64,000 nt of DNA from Rhodothermales bacterium. GTDB taxonomy: Bacteria; Bacteroidota; Rhodothermia; Rhodothermales; Bin80. The notes below the pieces were generated by a model, which had not been told where the DNA came from, ran no database searches, and saw nothing but the letters and a program-made list of their open reading frames with translations. Shown here one piece after another: positions 49,448 through 57,132 of the stretch (positions are counted from its first letter, which is position 1; the number at the start of each line of letters is the position of its first letter). The DNA is taken from NCBI GenBank assembly GCA_958296045.1, contig CATQHT010000003.1, forward strand, positions 1,375,246 through 1,439,245, read 5' to 3'. Position numbers and translations under genes: made by a program.

Positions 49448-49746
49448 TGCATCCCCCAGTTAAGCTGCTCACTGACCGATGTAACAATATCGGCAACTCA
49501 AGCCCCTCAGCGTAATATGTACACTACGGGACACTTATTCCCCGCCGGTGACGACCACTACATGCCTGAAGCAATCCCATAGAGACCTGCTCGGTATCGC
49601 AAATCCAAGCCGTCAGGTCACGACTGAGGATGCTCCCAACCTGCCTGCAGCAGAGGCTACGGCATAACCACGTAGAACCCCATCAAAACATAAGATGGCC
49701 ACATGGCCTGCATTCAATGTAGTCTACGGGACGGTTACCTGGGCAG

Positions 49747-50118
49747 CGCCACGTCGAGGTTAACAGGCCTTTGGCAGACGTGCAAATCCGCCCAGCCGAT
49801 ACGGCGCAAACCCGCGCAATCGGGTTTCCAACCAACTTCTAGGCTGAAGAGATCTGGAAGAACTCAGTGCCCCTAGCAGCTGTCTCACCACCCTTGCGAT
49901 TCAAACGTGGTTCAAAGGCCTGGATAAGTAACGCCTCCAATGTCTTTACCAATCTCTCGGGGTCAGCGCTAACCGCGGCCACGGCCTTTACTCAAGTTTG
50001 TCAATTGCGCCCCATGCGCAGCGAAGTCGGGGCTTAATTTGTGGCAATGTGGCCTCAATTTATGTGTTATACCCATGATCCATATGGCGTTGATCCCTCG
50101 TTGTTTCTCAAAATATTT
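49747..50118. other. Gene-free stretch between two IS elements
   Basis: About 370 bp between the IS66 duplication and the left end of the IS1634-type element. No coding frame or RNA was recognised. It is presumably remnant chromosomal or older mobile DNA. Confidence 0.4.
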
Positions 50119-50169
50119 AATGTAGTGGATTTGTCCCGAACTATCTCGCTGCTAAGCCGTATATTGACG

Positions 50170-50178
50170 CATGGGCAC
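50170..50178 (+). repeat. 9-bp target duplication of the IS256 element, left copy
   Basis: CATGGGCAC, repeated at 52641-52649. IS256-family elements make 8-9 bp duplications. Confidence 0.88.
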
Positions 50179-50262
50179 GGCGGTGAGCCATTATTAGTGG
50201 AAACGCGGCACGCTCAGGGGGGACAATGCACCTGAGCTCCCTAACCACAACGCACTTTATCG

Positions 50263-51342
50263 ATGCCATTAGAAGGACGACATGCTGTAATACCTGCCGT
50301 ATCAGGTGATGCTCTGACGAGCGTCGACGGCTGGCGGTTGTATCTCTTGAAGCAATGCAACCTGATCATTGAGCTTCTGGGTCGCGAGTGGCCCGATCCT
50401 CCATTGCAATCTCTGGTGGCCGCTAACGATGCGGGTTCAGAGACGCAGGGAAACACAGATGGTAAGTCGGCTGTACCGTTGTGCTCGACGTGTGGTAGTG
50501 ATTCCGAGCATCAAGAGAAAGCTGAAGATCCGCTCTTATCGGATTATCGGCTGGAAGCAGACCGTGCGGATCGTGCTTATGAGGAGTTTTGCACACGCTC
50601 GTTTACTGACGAGAACTTCGTGGCTCTCTGGATGAGTGCCGCATACGTCCAGGCGGTGCAATACACCTTCGTTGTGGGCGTCACCGAAGCCGGGTACAAG
50701 CGGATATTGAGCCTGGCAGCCTGCTCGTTGCAGCATACGGAGGCATTAAAGGGAATGCTGGAGCAGCTTGCGCGTCGCGGGTTGCGCATGAGCGAAAGCC
50801 TGTTGTACGTAATACCGGGCGCCGTGGGACTCAGGCGGGCGTTGGTGGCCCACTCTGGTGACCGCATCGTTGTGCAGCGCTGCCTTGCTGAGAAGCGTGC
50901 GCGGGTACTGAGCTATCTGCCGCAGGAGTATCGTCTGAAGGTGGGCCGTGCGCTGCATCATGCATGGGGCGCGCTGGAATATGGTGATGCTCTTGGGGCC
51001 CTGAAGCGGCTGCAACAACGGGTGTACCGCATCAATGAGTCGGCTGGCCGCGCGTTGGCCAAGGGGCTGGAAGAGACGCTCACCGTGCACCGTGCCGGGG
51101 CCTATATGGCATTGGGGCGCAGCTTAACGACGACGCGCGTGATTACGCGTCTGGCGCAGCGACTCTGTGGGCGCCTGCGCCAACGCTCAGACTGGATGCC
51201 ATCGGATCAGCGCAGTACCTTTATGGCCCTTGACCTGATGGCCATGGAAGCAGGGATGTACCGCTTGGGCCACGCCGCGTATCTTCCGGCGCTGCGTGAG
51301 CAGCTTACCGGCTTAAATCAACCCCACTCTACGAGAATATGA
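50263..51342 (+). CDS. Catalytically dead IS256 transposase homologue
   Basis: A 359-aa protein whose residues ~117-345 align almost without gaps to the transposase encoded next (LGRSLTTTRVITRL versus LGQSLRTSNCIENL; VQRCLAEKRARVL versus VQRCCWHKRENVV). The catalytic residues are replaced: D183 by S125, D243 by P185, E354 by T295, with spacing kept (60 and 110 residues versus 60 and 111). The CxxH pair is lost too. The first ~115 residues are unrelated and unrecognised. The ORF is long and intact, so it is maintained rather than decaying. It may be a regulator or heteromer partner of the transposase; that is inference. Confidence 0.8.
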   Translation: MPLEGRHAVIPAVSGDALTSVDGWRLYLLKQCNLIIELLGREWPDPPLQSLVAANDAGSETQGNTDGKSAVPLCSTCGSDSEHQEKAEDPLLSDYRLEADRADRAYEEFCTRSFTDENFVALWMSAAYVQAVQYTFVVGVTEAGYKRILSLAACSLQHTEALKGMLEQLARRGLRMSESLLYVIPGAVGLRRALVAHSGDRIVVQRCLAEKRARVLSYLPQEYRLKVGRALHHAWGALEYGDALGALKRLQQRVYRINESAGRALAKGLEETLTVHRAGAYMALGRSLTTTRVITRLAQRLCGRLRQRSDWMPSDQRSTFMALDLMAMEAGMYRLGHAAYLPALREQLTGLNQPHSTRI

Positions 51343-52625
51343 GCGCATTTACGATCACAATCACGGCTGACGGGCGAATAACAGGGATCCAGGAAGCCTT
51401 TTCGAAGATGAGCTTGGTTGATCTCATCGCTCGCGTGGTCAACTGGCCGAGTCTGCATCTGAAAATGATCATGGCCGTCATGGCTGCGGAGGTCGAGGCA
51501 CTTTGCGGCAAACGCTACAGCAGGAAGGGTGCCAGCCAGAGGCCTTGCTACCGGCATGGCACCAACCCCGGTACGGTCCGCATTAGTGGGCGCCGTGTGC
51601 CGATCAGGGTGCCCCGGGTACGCGACGTGAAGGTAAAGTGCGAGCGTGTCCTGCGCAGCTATCGCGCGTTTCACGAGGCGAGAATCAATGAAGATGCGCT
51701 CATGCGCACCTTGTTCTTCGGCGTCAGTCAACGCAACTACGAGGCCATCGCGGACGAGTACACCGATGCGTTCGGGCTGAGCCAATCATCGGTAGGTCGC
51801 ATCTTCCGGCGCAGCGCTGCGAAGGTACTGAAGGAATTCTATGAACGCCCGCTGAACGACTACGATCTGGTAGGTCTGTTCATCGATGGCAAGTACTTTC
51901 GCAAGCACCAGGTGCTCATCGCCATGGGGCTGACCTCTGAAGGTAAGAAGGTCGTTCTTGGGTGCGTCGAAGTGGGGTCCGAGAGCCAAGAGGCCACCAA
52001 GGGGCTCTTAGAAGACCTGCTCGACCGGGGTCTGCCAATACATCAGGGCCTGCTCTGCGTCGTCGACGGCGCCAAAGGGCTCCACGCCGCTATCAAAGAG
52101 GTCTTCGGCGGGTTCGTGCAGGTGCAGCGCTGCTGTTGGCACAAGCGGGAAAACGTCGTGGCCCACATGAGCAAAGAAGATAAGCTCGTATATCGGGCGC
52201 GCCTGCAGAAAGCCTATCAGATTCCAGACTACAGAGACGCGAAGGCGGAGCTCCTATCGATCAAGGACGACCTGGAAGCCTCTAACCAACTCAAGGCCAT
52301 GAAGAGTCTGGAGGAAGGCATGGAGGAAACGCTCACGATCCAAAGGCTCGGAATAGCCAAAGAGCTCGGCCAAAGCCTGCGCACCTCCAATTGTATTGAG
52401 AATCTCAATAGTACCCTCGGCAGATTGACGCGCAATGTTTGCAGTTGGAAAAACTCGACACAGGTCCACCGCTGGACGGCGCTGGCGCTCATGTATGCAG
52501 AACCCAAACTGAAAACCATCCCCAATCACCAACACCTGCTCAAGCTCCGAAAGGCACTTATAAAGGCCAGGACCCGACTGCCAAACCCCAAAATCCCCTT
52601 CTCCCCCAAGCCACGTTTCCACTAA
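51339..52625 (+). CDS. IS256 family (Mutator-type) transposase
   Basis: A 428-aa DDE transposase. The catalytic triad is D183 (LFIDGKYF), D243 (CVVDGAKGL) and E354 (NCIENLNS); the CxxH motif (RCCWHKRE) lies between the second Asp and the Glu. An N-terminal DNA-binding region has RPCYRHGTNPGTVRISGRRV. The start ATG overlaps the stop of the dead homologue (ATGA), indicating translational coupling. The stop is 15 bp from the right end of the element. Confidence 0.95.
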   Translation: MSAFTITITADGRITGIQEAFSKMSLVDLIARVVNWPSLHLKMIMAVMAAEVEALCGKRYSRKGASQRPCYRHGTNPGTVRISGRRVPIRVPRVRDVKVKCERVLRSYRAFHEARINEDALMRTLFFGVSQRNYEAIADEYTDAFGLSQSSVGRIFRRSAAKVLKEFYERPLNDYDLVGLFIDGKYFRKHQVLIAMGLTSEGKKVVLGCVEVGSESQEATKGLLEDLLDRGLPIHQGLLCVVDGAKGLHAAIKEVFGGFVQVQRCCWHKRENVVAHMSKEDKLVYRARLQKAYQIPDYRDAKAELLSIKDDLEASNQLKAMKSLEEGMEETLTIQRLGIAKELGQSLRTSNCIENLNSTLGRLTRNVCSWKNSTQVHRWTALALMYAEPKLKTIPNHQHLLKLRKALIKARTRLPNPKIPFSPKPRFH

Positions 52626-52672
52626 TTTTGGCGCACCCCCCATGGGCACCCGATACCCGCACGCTCATATGC

Positions 52673-53355
52673 ATGTACATCCGCGCTAAGACACGCATCC
52701 TTAAATCAGGTGCCAAGGCCACCAGCTACGCGCTGGTCGAATGCCACCGTATCAAGGGCGCTCCTAAACAGCGGACTGTCCTCAACCTGGGCCAATCCTT
52801 CGCAATCCCCAAAGAACAATGGCGCGCATTGATCCTCCATATTGACGAGGGCTTGCGAGGGCAGAGCCGCCTAGCGTTTGAGAGTGAAGGCCTCCGCCAT
52901 ACCAGCGAGACCATCGTTGAGAAGCTGCTGGAAAAGGGCTACAACGTGGACGACCCACGCGACGACCGGGATGCTGTCATCATTGATGAAGTCCATCATA
53001 CCGACACTCGTACCGTCGGAGGCGAACGTGTGGCTCTGAAAGCGTTGCAGCTGTTGGGATTCGCAAAGTTCTTGCGAATGCTGAAGTTGCGCGAAGATCA
53101 GATTCACCTGGCGACGGCGCTGGTGGTCGGGCGCATGCTCTTGCCCGGCAGTGAACGACATACGCATGAATGGATGCACGAACGATCCAGCATCCTGGAG
53201 TTACTGCACTGCGACCTCCCCAGTCTGAGCAGCCTTTACCGTATCGGAGATGCCCTCTACGAGCACCGTCAGTCGATCATGGATGCACTCTTCGGCACCA
53301 CGAAGGAGCTCTTGGGATTCAGCGAAACCGTTGCCTTCTTTGACCTGACCACGAC
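52673..53355 (+). pseudogene. 5' part of an IS1634-type transposase gene, interrupted
   Basis: Starts MYIRAKTRILKSGAKATSYA and runs ~227 codons to FFDLTTT, where the serine-recombinase element enters at the AC core (53354-53355). The current frame continues into the element and stops at 53389. Joining to 55544 gives DLTTTNVFYTGRKKGD in frame, the normal IS1634 sequence around the first catalytic Asp (FFDLT), for a ~604-aa protein. Confidence 0.88.
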
Positions 53356-55003
53356 GTGGAATCAAAAAGTCGTTTTCGCTGGCCGGTGAGGCCAGGGGCG
53401 TGTCGGAGCGTTGCTTGGGGTCTGCTGAGGGTGCCAGCGGAATGCAATGGCATACGGTGACTTCAGTTTTGCCGACGCGTACTTCGCGAACCAAGAGCCG
53501 AACCAACTGCTGCCGTTCCGTGATGGACAGGTCCTTTTCGCCTTCGTGCATCCGCGCCACAAATTTCTGAACACTGTGGGCGAGCGTCAAGGTAGACGCG
53601 GCATCCATCCGATCGGCCTGTAGTGCCCTGAGCTCGGATTCAATGGCCCGCTGTCGCGTTTGCAGCGGTCCGGTTCGATCGCGCAGCTCGTCCAGATTTA
53701 TAAGGCCTTGCTGGTATGCATCCACCAGTCGGCGGCTTTGCCTTCCACAGCTCAGACGCTCCTTTTGCAACTCGTCCTTGCGCCGTTGCGCCGGGCCCTT
53801 GTTCCGTGCCGCTTTGGTTCGACGACCAATCTCGGCCTGAATGAGTTCAGGAGCTTCCAGCAATCCCACCACCGCCTTCCACACCTTTACGTCGAGATCT
53901 TCGGCGTTGACGGAGGGGTTGTCGCATACGGCGCCTTCGGGAAACCGCCAGCCCTCCGTCCCATTACACCGATAGTATTTTCTGCGGCTGTTCTTATGTT
54001 GGAGCCGTCCCATCGCATATCCGCAATGCGCGCAGATACATAGCCCCTGCAAAAGACTTGGCGCACGCGTGTTTCGCACCGAAAAGCGACGGTTATGTTT
54101 GCGCCGCTCTTTGGCACGTTGGAAGGTTGCTTCGTCAACAATTGGTGGCACGCGCAAGGTAATCCACTCTTCTCGTGGACGAGCCGTTCGTGAATACAAT
54201 CTCCGCACGGCGCCGTTCTTGCTGCGTCCGGTGCGATTGTGCCGAACCCGTTTCTCCGATGTCATCGTCTTCTGATACGCCGCCTTACCAATGTAAGCCT
54301 CATTGCGCAGGATGCTGGAAATGGTGGAGATGCCCCAGTACTTTGCGTGTCGGGGATTGTGGCCCAGTGCATCCAGTTTCCGTGCCACTACCGGAATGGT
54401 GCCGCCCTTTTCGGTATAAAGCTTGAAAATCAGACGCACGACCGCCGCTTCGGAGGCATTGATCACCAATCGTGCGCCGGAGGTCTCCGTCTTACGGATC
54501 AGGTCATAACCGTAAGGGGGCTTGCTGATCATGTTCAGAGAGCCCTGGCGGGCCCGATAGAGTTTGCCGCGGCGAGAGCGCTCAGCAATCTGCGTACGCT
54601 CATACTCTGACAGGACGGACAGAATCTGGCGCAGCAGTACCTGCTGCGGCGTCGCGTTATCGGGCTCTTCTACGAAGACGATACGGGTGTTGTATCGTTC
54701 AAACTCTTCCTGAAGCAGAACCTGATAGGCGAACTTACGACTGAGCCGATCGGGAGACAAGACCAACACATACGCCAGGACGCCGTGGGCGACCAGGTCG
54801 CGCAAGGCGTCCAATCCGGGGCGAGCGAGGGTGGCACCACTGTAGCCGTTGTCAGCAAAGATCTGCTGCTTATCGATGGCCCAGCCACGCTCACGCGCAT
54901 TCATCAGCACGGCCTCCAGTTGACTGTTAATTGTCTGCTGGCGCCGCTGGCTCTCGCTGGATACGCGCACGTACACGGCCGCGATCTTCTCTTCTTGCTT
55001 CAT
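53201..55003 (-). CDS. Large serine recombinase
   Basis: A 600-aa recombinase. Resolvase domain at the N-terminus with catalytic Ser in YVRVSSESQ (S15) and LVLSPDRLSRKF; the recombinase domain (PPYGYDLIRK ... GISTISSILRNEAYIG); a zinc ribbon (CICAHCGYAM ... RCNGTE ... CDNPS); and a coiled coil. It presumably integrated the element at 53354-55541. The reading frame crosses the attL junction: the last ~51 residues are encoded by the interrupted transposase gene on the opposite strand, so the tail depends on the insertion site. Confidence 0.93.
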   Translation of the reverse strand: MKQEEKIAAVYVRVSSESQRRQQTINSQLEAVLMNARERGWAIDKQQIFADNGYSGATLARPGLDALRDLVAHGVLAYVLVLSPDRLSRKFAYQVLLQEEFERYNTRIVFVEEPDNATPQQVLLRQILSVLSEYERTQIAERSRRGKLYRARQGSLNMISKPPYGYDLIRKTETSGARLVINASEAAVVRLIFKLYTEKGGTIPVVARKLDALGHNPRHAKYWGISTISSILRNEAYIGKAAYQKTMTSEKRVRHNRTGRSKNGAVRRLYSRTARPREEWITLRVPPIVDEATFQRAKERRKHNRRFSVRNTRAPSLLQGLCICAHCGYAMGRLQHKNSRRKYYRCNGTEGWRFPEGAVCDNPSVNAEDLDVKVWKAVVGLLEAPELIQAEIGRRTKAARNKGPAQRRKDELQKERLSCGRQSRRLVDAYQQGLINLDELRDRTGPLQTRQRAIESELRALQADRMDAASTLTLAHSVQKFVARMHEGEKDLSITERQQLVRLLVREVRVGKTEVTVCHCIPLAPSADPKQRSDTPLASPASENDFLIPRRGQVKEGNGFAESQELLRGAEECIHDRLTVLVEGISDTVKAAQTGEVAVQ

Positions 55004-55115
55004 GCGAGGATGTATTGTTGTCCGAAATCCAGGGCTGCACCAACAGCTCGTAGGCCTGGGCTATGCGCTGCTGCGCAGCCCGGTCCGGTTTGTATGTCAG
55101 GCGGATGGGACGCAT
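54927..55115 (-). CDS. Small protein between the RHH gene and the recombinase
   Basis: A 62-aa ORF (MRPIRLTYKPDRAAQQRIAQ start) that begins right after the stop of the upstream gene and overlaps the recombinase start by 77 bp in another frame. The first ~45 residues have coding-like character (AYELLVQPWI); the rest is constrained by the overlap. Similar short ORFs precede recombinases in other elements; function unknown. Confidence 0.6.
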   Translation of the reverse strand: MRPIRLTYKPDRAAQQRIAQAYELLVQPWISDNNTSSHEARREDRGRVRARIQREPAAPADN

Positions 55116-55436
55116 TCACGGTGAATCGCTGTCCAAAAGACGCGCCAGCGCTCGAGCCACCAGCGCCCCCAGACTCACACCGGTATGGCGTGCACGAGCC
55201 CGCGCACGCGCAAGCAGAGCCACGGGAATCCGGACACTCAGGGGCGCGGTAGCCTCCGCCCGAGCCAGCGAAGAATCCGCTTCGCGCGCCGCACGGACGT
55301 AACGGGAAGCCTGCACCCGGGAGAGATCGAACCGTGCGGCAAGCATGCGCGCCGCTTCTGCGGCGCTGTGCTCCCGACACAGCACCTTGGCTGCAGCCAC
55401 GCGCTCGGCGCGCTCCGTCAGTGTGGCTCGTTTCAT
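55116..55436 (-). CDS. Ribbon-helix-helix-like DNA-binding protein of the serine-recombinase element
   Basis: A 106-aa basic, alanine-rich protein. Residues ~10-50 form a possible helix-turn-helix (HSAAEAARMLAARFDLSRVQ), and residues ~67-100 resemble an RHH domain (LSVRIPVALLARARARA). It is first in a three-gene run with the 62-aa protein and recombinase and probably regulates them; this role is inferred. Confidence 0.65.
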   Translation of the reverse strand: MKRATLTERAERVAAAKVLCREHSAAEAARMLAARFDLSRVQASRYVRAAREADSSLARAEATAPLSVRIPVALLARARARARHTGVSLGALVARALARLLDSDSP

Positions 55437-55543
55437 GCATCCTATAATACCAAAACTATATGATCATATGCAAATGATCCATCACTAGGGCCGGGCGAAA
55501 ACACGATCCAGCCGCAGCAGTCTTTTTGATTCCATGTTGTCAC

Positions 55544-56675
55544 CAATGTGTTCTACACGGGCCGCAAGAAAGGGGACGTGCTGCGGCATGGTCGCAGCAA
55601 GGAAAAACGGTCTGATTGCCCACTGGTGACGTTGGCCTTGATGATGGATGCATCGGGGTTCCCCCGCACGGCGGAAATCCTCCCGGGCAATGCCAGTGAG
55701 CCTGCCACGTTGCACCAGGCCATTGCACAGCTGAACGGAGCCAAGCCCACGGTGATTATGGACGCTGGCATCGCTACAGAGGCCAATCTGGCGCATTTGA
55801 ACGAACAGAATCTGGACTGGATCTGCGTGCAGCGTACGAAGTCCCCGCCGGTACCCAAAGACGCACCGGATCAAGTCTTCAAGACCGCCAGCGATGTCGA
55901 CGTGCGTGCCTGGGCACTCCCAGACGAAGGAAGAGAACGGCGCGTGTATCTGCACAGTGAAGCCCGACAAGCAGTCAGCGACCAGATTGTTGGAGCCAAG
56001 CGTGTGAAATTCGAGGAGGCCATCGCGCACCTGAACGCGGGACTTGCGCTGCCCAGACGTCTGAAGAACTTCGATAAGGTGCAGATCCGGGTGGGCCGAC
56101 TCATAGAAAAGTACAAGCAGGTGGCCTACCAGTATGATGTTAAAGTGACCAGGAAGGCTGGCAGCACCCACGCCGAAAAGATCTGCCTCACACAGAGGCC
56201 TGCCTACGAGGCATGTACGGAAGCCCTCGGCGGGTATGTACTGCGCACCAGCCACGCGGAATGGTCGGTCAAGAAAATCGCACAGACCTATTGGCAGCTA
56301 GGAGAGATCGAACGCACGCTGGGCACCATGAAATCGGATCTCGGATTACGTCCGATCTACCACAGTCGGCACCTTCGCATAGAAGCCCACCTCTTCCTGT
56401 CCATTCTCGCCTTTCACGCAGCGCATCTGATACGCAGCCTATTGAGAGCCGTCGACATCCACAGCAGCTGGGGCACACTCAAGGTCAAGCTCAACCAGAT
56501 GCATCGTGTAACAACCGTGCTCCCACAAAACGCAACCCATTGCACCCTGCTCAAGAAAGACCAGGACCTCAAGCCGTTCCACCGTAAAGTCTTCCGCGCG
56601 ATGGGGCTCAAAACCGGCACGTACACCCGCAGAATGAAAGCAAGACGCCCCGCTAAAGGGCACGTGAACATGTAA
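55544..56675 (+). pseudogene. 3' part of the IS1634-type transposase gene
   Basis: ~376 codons completing the gene started at 52673: HGRSKEKRSDCPLVTLALMMD, VIMDAGIATEANLA (second catalytic Asp region), and the C-terminal Glu region YWQLGEIERTLGTMKSDL with IEAHLFLSILAFHAAHLI. A GTG at 55548 could start a truncated protein lacking the first catalytic Asp. Two hairpins follow the stop (56684-56697, CGGGT/ACCCG, and 56705-56725, CATCCCT/AGGGATG), possibly terminators. Confidence 0.88.
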
Positions 56676-56748
56676 AACACACGGGTCAAACCCGCCCTTC
56701 TGACCATCCCTGTATGTCAGGGATGTGTTACCTCACGTAAAAAATCCA

Positions 56749-57132
56749 CTACATTGACAAACTTGGGTTGAGGCGGATGCCTTGTTGCTTGGCCCACCGG
56801 ATCTTCTTCCGCCCAGCCACCGGATTCCCGAAGATCCCGCAGAGCTCGACGAACCATTCCCGGTATTCTTCGGCCGACTGGAACGGTATCTTTGTAGCGC
56901 CCGATCTTGGTTCTGGCGCGAGTTGGCTCCAAGAGGGAAGGACGCTGGCGAGCAGCGCTGCACGGCTCGCCAATAGCGGTCGGCGTGCCCACCAGACGTG
57001 GAGGAAGTAGAGGGGCGGAAGGGCGCTCGACGCGCCCCGCTCACGCATGGATTCGCAGCCGATCGTCTCAATCGGCAGCCAGTCCTCGATCAGCGTTCGC
57101 GGCTTGATGGGAAGGGGGCGGGAGTCCTTCAT
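56749..57132 (-). pseudogene. DUF1156-type DNA methylase, only the N-terminus left
   Basis: 127 codons: LIEDWLPIETIGCESMRERG, LPPLYFLHVWWARRPLLASRAALLASVLP is the diagnostic DUF1156 start of large adenine-specific methylases. Its catalytic DPPY-type region should lie several hundred residues further on but is absent; the frame ends at GIRLNPSLSM where the IS1634 right end begins. The ATG overlaps the upstream gene's stop (ATGA), so it was the fifth gene of the operon. No 3' part was found on the other side of the IS. Confidence 0.85.

Larger units (their letters stand above)
46712..49738 (-). mobile_element. Complete IS66-family element
   Basis: 3,027 bp bounded by inverted repeats starting GTAACCGTCCCGTAGA (16 bp perfect; left at 46712, right ending 49738) and by the 8-bp duplication CTGGGCAG. 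It carries the three standard genes tnpA-tnpB-tnpC on the minus strand. About 400 bp between the left end and the tnpC stop, and ~290 bp between the right end and tnpA, are non-coding. The perfect repeats and duplication suggest a fairly recent insertion. Confidence 0.95.
50179..52640 (+). mobile_element. Two-gene IS256-family element
   Basis: 2,462 bp. Imperfect terminal inverted repeats of ~31 bp share TTAGTGGAAACG (left GGCGGTGAGCC..., right GGGGGTGCGCC...), flanked by the 9-bp duplication CATGGGCAC. It is almost twice the usual 1.3-1.5 kb because it has an extra gene before the transposase. The extra gene lies between the inverted repeats and overlaps the transposase by four bases, so it is part of the element. 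Confidence 0.88.
53354..55541 (-). mobile_element. Serine-recombinase mobile element (2.2 kb)
   Basis: Borders deduced from reconstruction: attL (about 53342-53370) and attR (about 55520-55550) share only AC at the crossover. Near each end lies an inverted copy of TGGAATCAAAAAG (53357-53369 and the reverse complement 55523-55535). The circular attP would be CTTTTTGATTCCA, 10 bp, TGGAATCAAAAAG, and the empty target reads ACCACGACCAATGTG. Excision restores the IS1634 transposase frame. Contents: ribbon-helix-helix-like protein, 62-aa protein, recombinase. Confidence 0.87.
50119..56755 (+). mobile_element. IS1634-type element carrying two further insertions
   Basis: The ends are inverted AATGTAGTGGATTT (50119-50132 and 56742-56755, 14 bp perfect). 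Inside are an IS256-family element in the leader (50179-52640) and a serine-recombinase element in the transposase ORF (53354-55541); without them it is ~2.0 kb, normal for IS1634. No clear target duplication was seen outside the ends, so one flank may have been rearranged. Its right end cuts the DUF1156 methylase gene. Confidence 0.72.

Noticed and set aside
50119..56755. A composite transposon bounded by IS66 copies (46.7 and 62.7 kb) carrying the defence operon
   Set aside because: The 62.7-kb IS66 copy is diverged and truncated while the 46.7-kb copy has its own 8-bp duplication, so they are separate insertions.
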